Shown here: positions 1 to 7,884 of the stretch, piece by piece
Numbering within the stretch: the stretch's first letter is position 1
Layout of the letters: each line of letters opens with the position of its first letter
Assembly (NCBI GenBank): GCA_003527555.1
Contig: DPWT01000268.1
Location: forward strand, 1 to 12,550
Direction: 5' to 3'
DNA from: Verrucomicrobiales bacterium
GTDB lineage: Bacteria > Verrucomicrobiota > Verrucomicrobiia > Verrucomicrobiales > Akkermansiaceae
Length of the DNA: 12,550 nt
Position numbers and translations under genes: made by a program
The notes under the pieces: model-generated
What the model was told of the DNA's origin: nothing
Seen by the model: the letters and a program-made list of their open reading frames with translations, nothing else
The model's database searches: none

Positions 1-1376
1 TTTGGGTTGCCGTCTGCGAACTCGATGGTGTGCAAGCCGTCAGAACCGGGTGCTTGGAATGCCTTCACTAGTGAGGGGATGTCTGCGATATCCTTGCCAT
101 TTACTTTGGCGATGATGAGATTTCGCATCCTCTCGTATCCGGTGGTTGCGGGGGTAGGGACGGCCGCACTGAGGAAAACAATACGATTACGTCCTGCCTC
201 ATAATCGTCTGGTGAACGGAGAACATCGAGTAAGTCGAGGGGTGCCTTGGATTGCCAGTCTTTACCGAAGGCTTTCAAGTAGGTGGCGGTTAATTCCTGA
301 AAAATAAATCCACCTTTGACGAGAAATTTTGGTGCTGTGTCGTACGTGTATGCAGGCACAAGTCTTTTACCTGGGCGCTTCAATATTGCTGTCAGTATTT
401 TTCTCTGTCCCTCACGTAGTATAGTGATTTCAACTTGGTCTCCAACTTTATGAATACCCCGCACCTGGTGGCTCCAGAAGAGTTTTCCATATTGTGCATC
501 TGTGTAGTATCCACGACGACCTATCTCTTTGCCATCGATTTCAATGATGACGTCACCCTTTAGCGTGCCTGATTTTTCTGCAGGGCTGTCTTTTCTTACG
601 TGAGTGACATAGATGCCACCGACGTCATCGGGGAGCTTCAACCATGCTCGAAAATTGGGGTCAACGGTGTTGCTGACGCCAATACCGAGAGATGGAAAAC
701 CTACATAATTACCATCTTTAACATCAGCAAGAAATGCAGCAATGATTTCAGGAGCTAATACGTCGGTTATCTGATCTTTGGAATTATAGCTAGTCAGCAG
801 TCCCAGCAATTTGCCGTCTTTAATAACAGGCAGCGAGTAGCTCGATGAGGCGCTCTGCATGGAACCTTTTGCTTCATAGGTTAGAAAGTAGTGCCCTTGA
901 GCAAAGCTGGAAACGATATCGGCGCTCTGTATTGTGACTTCGGTTATCAAAGGGACGCCATTATCTTCAAGCTGCCATACGCTCACTTTATCTCCAATCT
1001 TCGCGCCACCTCCCAACTTTATTGGGCTGAGTGTTTTAAAAAAACCATCAGTATCGCCATTGTCTGCGGCAAGTAAAGCCAGGTTAGCTTCATAATCGAT
1101 TGCTACTACTTTAGCAGGAATTGTGCGGTTGCCATCAGCATTCTCCAGTTCAATGTAGGTGGCATCGGCAGCCATCTCTGCGGTAGTTAGAATCTGGTTG
1201 TTTGGCATGGTAACACCGAGTGCACGTCGTTTGCTTGGGGCAGACTTATCCCAAGGTTGAGAAGCACTCCATTTTTGCAGAGTGGAATTGATACGGACGA
1301 CGTGCTTTTGCACTGGAGCAGCCGCGTGGCTGGTTATCGTGGTGATGAATATGGTGAGGAAAAGCGAAATTTTCAT
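1..1376 (-). CDS. Catalytically dead HtrA/Deg-like PDZ protein, C-terminus cut by window edge
   Basis: My reverse-strand translation from the ATG at 1376 is open to position 1, giving 458 codons with no stop. The protein starts with a likely signal peptide (MKISLFLTIFITTITSHA, about 18 residues). A degenerate trypsin-like domain follows (about 25-215), then a PDZ domain (about 228-335) and a second PDZ-like region (about 345-455). Aligned by eye to the neighbour at 1412-2914, the fold is recognisable (ILTTAEM against FLTNAHV; NLALL against DLALL; SYSLPVI against NSGGPVL), but the triad is gone: His is Glu67, Asp is Asn98 and Ser is Tyr180. It should therefore bind rather than cleave periplasmic or outer-membrane substrates. 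It lies 35 bp downstream of its active paralogue, probably in one operon. The region around GGFIFQEL recalls plant DEG9-type proteases (from memory). No Shine-Dalgarno precedes the start. The fold is fairly certain; the role is inference. Confidence 0.85.
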   Translation of the reverse strand, partial: MKISLFLTIFITTITSHAAAPVQKHVVRINSTLQKWSASQPWDKSAPSKRRALGVTMPNNQILTTAEMAADATYIELENADGNRTIPAKVVAIDYEANLALLAADNGDTDGFFKTLSPIKLGGGAKIGDKVSVWQLEDNGVPLITEVTIQSADIVSSFAQGHYFLTYEAKGSMQSASSSYSLPVIKDGKLLGLLTSYNSKDQITDVLAPEIIAAFLADVKDGNYVGFPSLGIGVSNTVDPNFRAWLKLPDDVGGIYVTHVRKDSPAEKSGTLKGDVIIEIDGKEIGRRGYYTDAQYGKLFWSHQVRGIHKVGDQVEITILREGQRKILTAILKRPGKRLVPAYTYDTAPKFLVKGGFIFQELTATYLKAFGKDWQSKAPLDLLDVLRSPDDYEAGRNRIVFLSAAVPTPATTGYERMRNLIIAKVNGKDIADIPSLVKAFQAPGSDGLHTIEFADGNP

Positions 1377-1411
1377 GATCTTAAGAAATGAGTTGAAATA
1401 AAATATTTTTG

Positions 1412-2914
1412 TTAAAGACGATGACTGAGGCTAATCCCATAATTCATTTGCGTCCGCTTGCTTGCTTCGGCTGCATTTTCACCGGGGATGATGATAGGGC
1501 GTTCAATACCCTCACACTTGATGACAAAAAACTTGGGTATTTTATTTGGCTGAAGTAGCTCATGAATTTGTTTGAGGTTATTGATTTTGACACCATTAAT
1601 TGATTCGATGGCCGTGCCAACATGCCCACTCACATGGGTGTTTACAGGATCCTCAAGAATGCGTGTTAATATGACAACGTCCTCTCGCTCTTTAAAAATA
1701 CCTTCATCAATATAGTGGGCGAAAATTCTTCGTACGCGGGTGTTTGAGAAGCTATGAGCGGCATAGAGATTTCGGTCGAGTGGTTGAAATACTAGACCTG
1801 AAAATGTGGTAAAGCGTGGCTGCACTCCGTATTGAACGGCATACATTTGAATTGGCGGAAAGGGTTTTAGGGTTGCTGTTTTATTTAGTTTTTTACCGTC
1901 GCGGATAATATCTAACTTAATCAGATCACCTGAAAATTTGCGTTCGACTACTTCGTTCATGTTGACCTTCTCTCCCCCAATGAGGATATTTCCGGCAGCG
2001 TCTACGGCTTTACCGTTAATGGCTATTAGGATATCATTTGCTAGTAATACACCGTCGCATGGTCCGTCAGGTGTGACTGACGCTACAAGCACGCCCGGAG
2101 TTGTGCGCCCGAGTCCAAATTTTTTGCGCATGGCTGGGTTAAACATGGCAAACTCGGTGATTCCTAAATCGACATATTTATCATAACTGCCGTCTTCAAT
2201 ATCTTTGAGGAAACGTTTAATGACGGGTGGCGGGATCATGTAGCCAGTGTTATCAGCTGAACGTAAACCCTGAAATGCGACGCCAACTACTTGACCGTTT
2301 TGTAGCACTGGGCCACCAGAGTTGCCGGGGTTAATTGCTGCATCAATTTGAACAACTAAATGCTGATCTGATCTGGTATGGCTGTAAGAGTTGAAGTCGA
2401 TCCGTGAAACAACACCACGGGTAACCGATATACGGTTGCCGCCGACGGGATAACCGATGACGCGCACCTGAGTTTCAAGTTTTGGCATGAGACCAATTTC
2501 TAGAGGTTTCAAGCCCTCGAATGGAGAGAAATCCTCAACTTCGAGTAAAGCTAGATCGCAGTCATGGGCGATATGGATGATTTTTGCAGGATGTTTTTGT
2601 GGTGAGCCATGTTTAGTAATTAACAATCGCCGCGCGTTAGAAACCACGTGTGCATTGGTTAGGAAACGATTATGTCCAATGATGAATCCCGTGCCGATAC
2701 CGCCGCTGAACTGACCAGCTTTCCATGGTTCCCGATAGTTAGGTACTTGAGTGGCGGCCTCAATCCTAACGATTGAACCGTAAATATTCTGAGCGTGAGG
2801 GGTGGCTACTTTGATTGGGGCTGTTGTATCATCAGGAAGTCGTTGAGCATAAGTGGTTGGGGTCGCAATTAGGCAAATACTGCCCAAAAGAAGAAAAAGT
2901 GTCTTTGAAATCAT
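1412..2914 (-). CDS. Secreted HtrA/Deg-family serine protease with PDZ domains
   Basis: A 500-residue protein with a signal peptide (about 1-23, cleavage likely after TYA). The trypsin-like domain has a complete triad: His89 in LTNAHVV, Asp120 in HDCDLALLEV and Ser199 in NPGNSGGPV. A PDZ domain (about 235-345) and a second divergent PDZ-like domain (about 360-470, with SGLVFQPL and INGVKINNL) follow. The order protease-PDZ-PDZ fits HtrA/DegP relatives, which degrade or chaperone misfolded envelope proteins. The C-terminal half resembles plant DEG9 more than E. coli DegP, from memory. It is the first gene of a probable two-gene operon with the inactive paralogue 35 bp downstream, and is divergent from the glycosyltransferase at 3026. 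It ends with TAA, the only non-TAG stop seen among the complete gene ends here. No Shine-Dalgarno is visible before the ATG. Confidence 0.93.
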   Translation of the reverse strand: MISKTLFLLLGSICLIATPTTYAQRLPDDTTAPIKVATPHAQNIYGSIVRIEAATQVPNYREPWKAGQFSGGIGTGFIIGHNRFLTNAHVVSNARRLLITKHGSPQKHPAKIIHIAHDCDLALLEVEDFSPFEGLKPLEIGLMPKLETQVRVIGYPVGGNRISVTRGVVSRIDFNSYSHTRSDQHLVVQIDAAINPGNSGGPVLQNGQVVGVAFQGLRSADNTGYMIPPPVIKRFLKDIEDGSYDKYVDLGITEFAMFNPAMRKKFGLGRTTPGVLVASVTPDGPCDGVLLANDILIAINGKAVDAAGNILIGGEKVNMNEVVERKFSGDLIKLDIIRDGKKLNKTATLKPFPPIQMYAVQYGVQPRFTTFSGLVFQPLDRNLYAAHSFSNTRVRRIFAHYIDEGIFKEREDVVILTRILEDPVNTHVSGHVGTAIESINGVKINNLKQIHELLQPNKIPKFFVIKCEGIERPIIIPGENAAEASKRTQMNYGISLSHRL

Positions 2915-2942
2915 GTGTTGAAGCTAGTGGTTCTTACTACGA

Positions 2943-2970
2943 TTGAAAGCGGGAATGTATTGAATATTTG
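2943..2970 (+). promoter_or_regulatory. Possible sigma70-type promoter for the glycosyltransferase
   Basis: Within the 111-bp divergent gap, TTGAAA (2943-2948) and TATTTG (2965-2970) are 16 bp apart, which would start transcription about 45-50 bp before the ATG at 3026. The match is imperfect and such hits occur by chance in AT-rich DNA. I could not identify a matching promoter for the minus-strand protease in the same gap. Confidence 0.25.
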
Positions 2971-3025
2971 TTTAAGAAATGTGCATTCGTCTTGCGCCGG
3001 CTATGTCGGTGGTTAGTGTGATTTC

Positions 3026-4099
3026 ATGTCTGAGCTATCAGATGCACTACCAGACGCAGTATCCGATTCTGCAGCATGCCATGATGAACCTCTCCTCAAT
3101 ATGATGGGAGGTGCCATTTGTGTCGTCGCTCCACTGGATTTGATTGAGACGAGCTTTGTAGTGCCTGCTGTTCGTGCACTTAAGAGCGCGCGTCCTGAGC
3201 GCATGCTGGTGGTTCTGTGTATCGATGAACAGTTGCCTATGTGGCAATTGATGTCACAAGTTGATTTGGTTATTGGCTATGGTTCGAAAGCGACATCACG
3301 ACAGATTGCTAAATTGCTCGTTGATGTTGAGACTGTATTTGAATCATCCATTGTATGGGAGGCATGTGAGGCCGCCAAGGCATTAGCGCATGCTGGGGTT
3401 TTACAACGTTTCGGATATTCATTTAAGGGGGTCGCAAAATATCTCACGGATTCTATGGAGTTGCTGGTTACTCCTGCTCCAATCGAACACCGAGTCAGAC
3501 ACTATCTAAATCTAGTCGAGAAGCTCGGAGTCGAGGCATACACGAGAGAAAGTTTTGCGGCTGAGGCATTACGCCCTGCTCCTGAAAGAATCCGAATTGC
3601 AATTGCTCCTGCTTCCAACCTGGGTGAGTCCTATGAATGGCCACTCGAGCGTTATGCGGAAGTTGTTAGATTGGTTAATGAGCATTGTTCTGATGTTGTT
3701 TGGACTATTGTTGGCGACATCAATTCCAAGCAGTCGCAGGCGAAATGCATGGAACTACAAGCAATGCTAGAGGGGGTGGTGAAAGATTTATCATTAGAAT
3801 GTGGATTACGCACATTGCTTTCTGAGCTGCCGCATTACAGCGCACTATTAGCGTGCGATAACCATACGGCGCATATTGCGGCCCATGTTGGACTTCCGGC
3901 AGTTGTGGTTTTTGGGCCTAATGAGCCCGATTGGAAGCGGCCGATTGGTAAACAAAGTAGGGTTGTGCGTGAACATGTTGCCTGTAGTCCATGTTATTTA
4001 CCTAAATGCAAAATAGACTTGCGCTGTCAGGAGCAGGTCACAGCAGAAAAAGTAGCCAATGAGCTAGTAAAAGCGTTGCAAGATCGTTGTAGTTCCTAG
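3026..4099 (+). CDS. Family 9 glycosyltransferase (ADP-heptose:LPS heptosyltransferase-like)
   Basis: A 357-residue GT-B glycosyltransferase. The N-terminal domain starts around residue 28 (GGAICVVAPLDLIETSFVVPAV). The C-terminal nucleotide-sugar domain includes IAPASNLGESYEWPLERY (about 193-210), SELPHYSALLACDNHTAHIA (about 266-285) and VVFGPNEPDWKRPIG. The late cysteine cluster C320-x2-C323-x4-C328-x5-C334 matches the pattern I know from WaaF-type heptosyltransferases. This family adds heptose to LPS inner core in the cytoplasm. The usual D-S-G sugar-nucleotide motif reads D-N-H-T here, so donor specificity may differ. The first 25 residues are an acidic extension, and Met26 or Met27 could be the true start; no Shine-Dalgarno decides it. 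It converges with metG with a 20-bp gap in which I see no clear terminator hairpin. Confidence 0.85.
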   Translation: MSELSDALPDAVSDSAACHDEPLLNMMGGAICVVAPLDLIETSFVVPAVRALKSARPERMLVVLCIDEQLPMWQLMSQVDLVIGYGSKATSRQIAKLLVDVETVFESSIVWEACEAAKALAHAGVLQRFGYSFKGVAKYLTDSMELLVTPAPIEHRVRHYLNLVEKLGVEAYTRESFAAEALRPAPERIRIAIAPASNLGESYEWPLERYAEVVRLVNEHCSDVVWTIVGDINSKQSQAKCMELQAMLEGVVKDLSLECGLRTLLSELPHYSALLACDNHTAHIAAHVGLPAVVVFGPNEPDWKRPIGKQSRVVREHVACSPCYLPKCKIDLRCQEQVTAEKVANELVKALQDRCSS

Positions 4100-4119
4100 C
4101 CAATGATTGAACTGAAATC

Positions 4120-5700
4120 CTACTCTTCTAGTTGAATCCTAGGGAACACTGGTTTTGGCTTACCAATTTCGTGCCCAAAAGGAACAAGTCCCCATACGAG
4201 AGTATTGGATTTTTTTTCTGCTAATTCGGGCAATCTAAGCTGATTTTGAATTTTGGCGCATGCTTCAGGAGTTACGGGAGAGAGTAGCACGCTAATGTGT
4301 GCGCAACTTTCTACCATGTGGTAAAGCACACTGGCTAGTTTCGCGCGTTGGGTCTCATCCTTGGCAAGCTCCCATGGTTTATTGCGTTCAGCATAACCGT
4401 TACAGAAGCTGACGTGTTTGTTGAGAGCGCGAAGTGCGGCAGATGTATCGTATGCATCCATTGCCTTGTGGTAGTCCGTGGTAGTATCTTCCATTGACTG
4501 GCGCAATGCAGCACTATCATCATCGTCGTAATCGCTTGCCTCCATGATTCCACCTAATGAGCGTTTGCTCATACTTAAGGCGCGGTTACAGAGATTCCCT
4601 AGATCGTTTGCGAGTTCGGTGTTGTAGAGCATCACCAGGCGTTGCACATCGAAGTCGGCATCTTTGCCGATAATTACATCGCGCACCAGGTAGTAACGTA
4701 ATGTCTCAGAGCCAAATTGTTCTGCGAGTGCATCGGGATCGACGATATTCCCTAGGCTGCTCGACATTTTTTCACCACGAATATTGAGAAATCCGTGAAC
4801 CAAGAGTTTAGGCATTTGCTCATTGGTGAAGCCCATTGCGTGAAGCATACATGGCCAGTAAATGGCGTGTGCGGGGACAAGAATATCCTTTCCAATGATA
4901 TGTAAATCAGCGGGCCAAAGTTTTTCAAAATCGGGTAGATCTTTACCGCCCTCGTAGCCAGCAAATGAGATATAATTGATCAACGCATCGAACCAAACGT
5001 ATGTGACAAAGTCCGGGTCGAAGGGGAGTTCAATACCCCAATGTAGCCGATCTTTTGGACGGGAAATACACAAGTCAGTATCGCCTGCGCGGTCAAGAGC
5101 GTTGAGCACCTCATTGCGCCGGAAATCTGGGGTGACTCCGAACTCGCCCGAGGTGACTACCTCTCTCAACCAGGCTGCGTGTTCAGATAGTTTAAAATAC
5201 CAGTTCTCCTCTTCAAGTTCGATTACTTCACCCCACTCTGGGCCGAATTGGCCCTCATCGTTACGATCTTTTTCTGTTAGGTATTGTTCTTGGCGGACAG
5301 AATAGTAGCCTTGGTATGCTTTTTTATAGAGATGTCCTTCGTCGTGCAGTTTGTTAAGAATGTTTTGCACACAGGTCTTGTGAAGATTTGCCGTGGTTTC
5401 AGCCCAGCCGTTATATTCGACGCCAAGTTTCTTCCACAGCCCGACAAATTTTTTTGTGTTACGGTTTGCCAGAGTAGCTACGTTTACATTTTCTTTGTCT
5501 GCCGTTTGCTGCATTTTCTGACCATGTTGGTCTACACCTGTTAGGAAATAAACTTCGTCTCCTGAGAGTCGGCGGTAGCGAGCAATCGTATCAGCAAGAA
5601 TTTTCTCATAGGCATGCCCTATGTGGGGTGAGCCGTTTGGGTAATCTATGGCAGTGGTGATGAAAAACATATCGAGCGGCAGGGGATAGCGCAGCGGCAT
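4120..5700 (-). CDS. metG: Methionyl-tRNA synthetase
   Basis: A class Ia aminoacyl-tRNA synthetase that charges tRNA-Met with methionine. The Rossmann core carries an exact HIGH motif (H26-I-G-H29 in PNGSPHIGHAYEK) and FLTGVDQHGQK. The KMSKS loop is KMSSS (311-315), followed by LGNIVDPD. The helical anticodon-binding domain fills about 355-500. There is no C-terminal EMAP-II/Trbp111 dimerisation domain, so this is the short form (526 residues). The insertion after GYYSVRQEQY (about 131-165), where many bacterial MetRS hold a Cys-based zinc knuckle, contains no cysteine. The family usually begins near MFFITTAIDYPNGSP, so Met11 (ATG at 5668-5670) may be the true start; neither candidate has a Shine-Dalgarno. 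It follows the PpiD-like gene by 15 bp and is probably co-transcribed with it. Confidence 0.97.
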   Translation of the reverse strand: MPLRYPLPLDMFFITTAIDYPNGSPHIGHAYEKILADTIARYRRLSGDEVYFLTGVDQHGQKMQQTADKENVNVATLANRNTKKFVGLWKKLGVEYNGWAETTANLHKTCVQNILNKLHDEGHLYKKAYQGYYSVRQEQYLTEKDRNDEGQFGPEWGEVIELEEENWYFKLSEHAAWLREVVTSGEFGVTPDFRRNEVLNALDRAGDTDLCISRPKDRLHWGIELPFDPDFVTYVWFDALINYISFAGYEGGKDLPDFEKLWPADLHIIGKDILVPAHAIYWPCMLHAMGFTNEQMPKLLVHGFLNIRGEKMSSSLGNIVDPDALAEQFGSETLRYYLVRDVIIGKDADFDVQRLVMLYNTELANDLGNLCNRALSMSKRSLGGIMEASDYDDDDSAALRQSMEDTTTDYHKAMDAYDTSAALRALNKHVSFCNGYAERNKPWELAKDETQRAKLASVLYHMVESCAHISVLLSPVTPEACAKIQNQLRLPELAEKKSNTLVWGLVPFGHEIGKPKPVFPRIQLEE

Positions 5701-5715
5701 TTACTAATGCAGCGA

Positions 5716-7470
5716 CTAATTGTTTTGTGCGAATGTTCCGCTCACTTTAGCTTTTTGAAATTGGCTGTCTCTCCAGTTCATAAATGAGCGAACCGTAAGT
5801 TCACCTTTTGAGCTCTCTACCATTGAATCTACCATATTTTTGTTTTGCTCGGTGTCTTCAATTTCGCGATTTTCTACAAAGATGATTAATGAGCGGTCGT
5901 TTTCATGAATGGCCTCTGAAACGTCTCCGATGTTTAGGCCGCTCGCTGTTTGGTGAAGTTGGCGGTAACTTGGCTCGTTCTTCGGTGCGATGCCATCGGT
6001 AGAGTAGGGTCCAATTTGAATGGGAGTGAATCCTAGTTCTTTAGCAGCAACATCGAATCCTTTACCGCTCTTCATGGATGCTAGGATTTTTACACGTGCT
6101 TCGTCTGCGGCATTTTTGACTTTCTTGGTAGCATTTTCTGAGATGAGCTGAGCTCGTGCTTTGGCGCGCGCTGCTGTGTAATCAAGCAGCGCAGGTTCAA
6201 TTATTTCATCAAGGCGGAAAATGATCCACCCTGTCTCACCGACGCGGAACGGTTTAGAGACCAAATCATAAGGATCACTTGTCATCGCCATTGAAAAGAC
6301 TTCATCCAGTATGTTTCTTCCGCGGGCAGAGTTGCCTCGGAGTGACAGATCTTTGAGTTCGGCAGGGGGGCTATCCTGCGTAAATAAGTCGGATTTCACA
6401 AGGGTTTGGTTGTATTCAGCAGAAATCGCTTCAAAATCGAGAGGTAGCTTGTCGTTAATCTTCTGCACGATTTTGTCGGAGATCGCTTCAACATCACGCA
6501 TCACTGCGATACGTGCTGCTTTTTTCTTTTCCTCAACAGCTTTTTTGGCTTTTTCTTCAGCCTCCTTGCGATTTTTTTCTGCATCGTTCTCTGCATCGAT
6601 TTTTGCAGTTTCAGTTGCAGCTTTATCCTCTGAACTAGTTTTCTTATCTTCCTGCTCTGGGGTCTCGGGTTGGTCTAGAAGGATGTAAGAAACACGCCGT
6701 TGTTCCTTAGTTTTATATGCATCTTGATGAACTTCCCAGTATGCCTTGATTTCTTCTTCACTGGGGTTTTCCTTTTCGACAAAATCATCACGGTCGAGTG
6801 TGATGCGTGCCAGAGTTATGCTTTGGTTACGTGCTTCTTGTTGGTCCTGCACGGCAGTGCGAGGCGCAGATAATCCACCTCCTACCAGTTGAATCAGTTT
6901 GTTGAGACAAATGCTCTCGCGGACTATCTCCCGAAGATATTTCTCTGTCATGCCTAAACGACCCAAGCGTTTGTCCACAAATGCAGTGTAATCAAGGGCA
7001 TTGTACTGACCGTTGGGCGCGAAACGCTGTGATGTTTTGAGCGATTGGGTTACCTCCTCTTCGCTAGCGTAGAGTCCCATTTCGCTCATGGCGCGTTGAA
7101 GAGTTGCGCGGTTCGTTATGAAGCGGTTGAAATCCTGTTGGTCAAGATTTCTGCTCATGGTGACATAATAATTTGCGTATCCGTAACGCATTAGCTGATT
7201 TGCCTGCATGAGCTGTTGAATATCTGGGGCAATGAGAAAATTAACATAGAAATGCAATCCAAGTTCGCTAGAGAGCTGGAGTGTGCGATCGCCACGGCGG
7301 TAATATTCCTGCTCGTCGATAGACAACCCATAAACTTCTAAGACGGCAGGGCCGCTTCCGCCACCAGCACCAGAACCACTGGTGGGTCCCATAGTAAAAA
7401 GAAATCCAGCGATGAGTAGCACGAAGACTATGATCATCAGGGCGGTGTATTTGCGCATGTTTTCAATCAT
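5716..7470 (-). CDS. PpiD/SurA-like membrane-anchored periplasmic foldase
   Basis: A 584-residue protein with a short cytoplasmic tail (MIENMRKYT), one membrane anchor (about 9-27), a Gly/Ser linker (about 29-40), and a long extracytoplasmic part. Residues 41-250 fit a SurA-N/PpiD-type chaperone domain rich in aromatic and helical segments. About 258-425 resembles a parvulin (PPIC) fold starting RRVSYILL and ending TGWIIFRL, interrupted by a highly charged Lys/Glu/Ala stretch (about 268-322) predicted to be coiled coil. The conserved parvulin histidines are absent (VSYILL instead of a SHIL-type strand; GWIIF instead of a GYHII-type strand), so isomerase activity is doubtful, as has been described for E. 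coli PpiD. The likely role is holding newly secreted or membrane proteins at the translocon exit. metG follows after 15 bp. No Shine-Dalgarno is visible. Confidence 0.82.
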   Translation of the reverse strand: MIENMRKYTALMIIVFVLLIAGFLFTMGPTSGSGAGGGSGPAVLEVYGLSIDEQEYYRRGDRTLQLSSELGLHFYVNFLIAPDIQQLMQANQLMRYGYANYYVTMSRNLDQQDFNRFITNRATLQRAMSEMGLYASEEEVTQSLKTSQRFAPNGQYNALDYTAFVDKRLGRLGMTEKYLREIVRESICLNKLIQLVGGGLSAPRTAVQDQQEARNQSITLARITLDRDDFVEKENPSEEEIKAYWEVHQDAYKTKEQRRVSYILLDQPETPEQEDKKTSSEDKAATETAKIDAENDAEKNRKEAEEKAKKAVEEKKKAARIAVMRDVEAISDKIVQKINDKLPLDFEAISAEYNQTLVKSDLFTQDSPPAELKDLSLRGNSARGRNILDEVFSMAMTSDPYDLVSKPFRVGETGWIIFRLDEIIEPALLDYTAARAKARAQLISENATKKVKNAADEARVKILASMKSGKGFDVAAKELGFTPIQIGPYSTDGIAPKNEPSYRQLHQTASGLNIGDVSEAIHENDRSLIIFVENREIEDTEQNKNMVDSMVESSKGELTVRSFMNWRDSQFQKAKVSGTFAQNN

Positions 7471-7783
7471 GATAGAAATGTTGGTATGGTTTACCGTCTC
7501 TGTAGAGAGGATAGGCGCGGGAACTTAGTGAGAGAATCACCGTGTAGCAACCCTAAAGCCTCATGTGATCCTCAAAAATTAGGCTCTGGTGTGAGTTGTT
7601 AAGGAAAAAGCGACTGATATTTACTTGGATGGCTGATTTTGAATCAAAAACCTACATAGATGAAACCCTATCCTACATGTTGTTATTTTGTGGTATTTCG
7701 TAATGTTTGATAATTTGATTTTTAAGTTGTCCACAGGATAAGATTTTCCCGGCAATTCTGGCCCTTTGTTTGTTATTTATTTG

Positions 7784-7797
7784 GTTGTCCCGACAAC
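7784..7797. promoter_or_regulatory. Perfect 6-2-6 palindrome, operator-like, upstream of purD
   Basis: GTTGTC-CC-GACAAC is an exact inverted repeat with a 2-bp centre, about 87 bp before the purD ATG. Its size and symmetry fit a dimeric repressor site. I do not recognise it as a known operator, and no regulator gene is adjacent. Regulatory function is inference. Confidence 0.35.
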
Positions 7798-7825
7798 GTC
7801 ATGTGGTGTGGGATCTGAAAACATG

Positions 7826-7866
7826 GCGCACTTCATTGCGCAATCAGCTTGCTAGCGAGCGATTGC
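7826..7866 (+). promoter_or_regulatory. Two overlapping, mutually exclusive hairpins in the purD leader
   Basis: Hairpin one is GCGCA (7826-7830), a 6-nt loop, and TGCGC (7837-7841), perfectly paired. Hairpin two is GCAATC (7840-7845) with GATTGC (7861-7866), extended inward by GCTT/GAGC after a one-base bulge, around loop GCTAGC. They share 7840-7841, so both cannot form fully. The second ends 18 nt before the purD start. This could be a leader switch or chance pairing; no U-tract follows, so it is not an intrinsic terminator. Confidence 0.3.
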
Positions 7867-7884
7867 TTCGCTTCATTGGCGGCG

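Larger units (their letters stand above)
7471..7884. other. Divergent intergenic region between the foldase gene and purD
   Basis: These 414 bp hold no convincing gene. They should contain promoters for both flanking genes. Visible items are a loose AAAGCCT/AGGCTCT inverted repeat (7555-7561 with 7581-7587, 19-nt loop), a small TGATT-TTG-AATCA hairpin (7634-7646), a single near-DnaA box TTGTCCACA (7727-7735), and a possible plus-strand promoter pair TTGATT (7715-7720) and TAAGAT (7739-7744) with 18-bp spacing. The palindrome and hairpins nearest purD are entered separately. The left part (7471-7550) shows nothing distinctive. Confidence 0.6.

Noticed and set aside
1..1376. Pseudogene call for the inactive protease
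   Set aside because: The reading frame is open for 458 codons with an intact signal peptide and PDZ domain; loss of catalytic residues alone does not make it a broken gene.
4097..4135. TAG read as a sense codon
   Set aside because: Proteins ending at TAG match normal family C-termini, and read-through frames run antisense into neighbouring genes without similarity.
7727..7735. TTGTCCACA as a DnaA box and the purD upstream region as a replication origin
   Set aside because: Only one near-match, with no cluster of boxes, no clear unwinding element and no dnaA or dnaN gene nearby.
7849..7884. TTG start giving PurD 12 extra residues
   Set aside because: The conserved PurD N-terminus begins at MKILVVGKGGREHAL, and the extra stretch overlaps leader hairpins.
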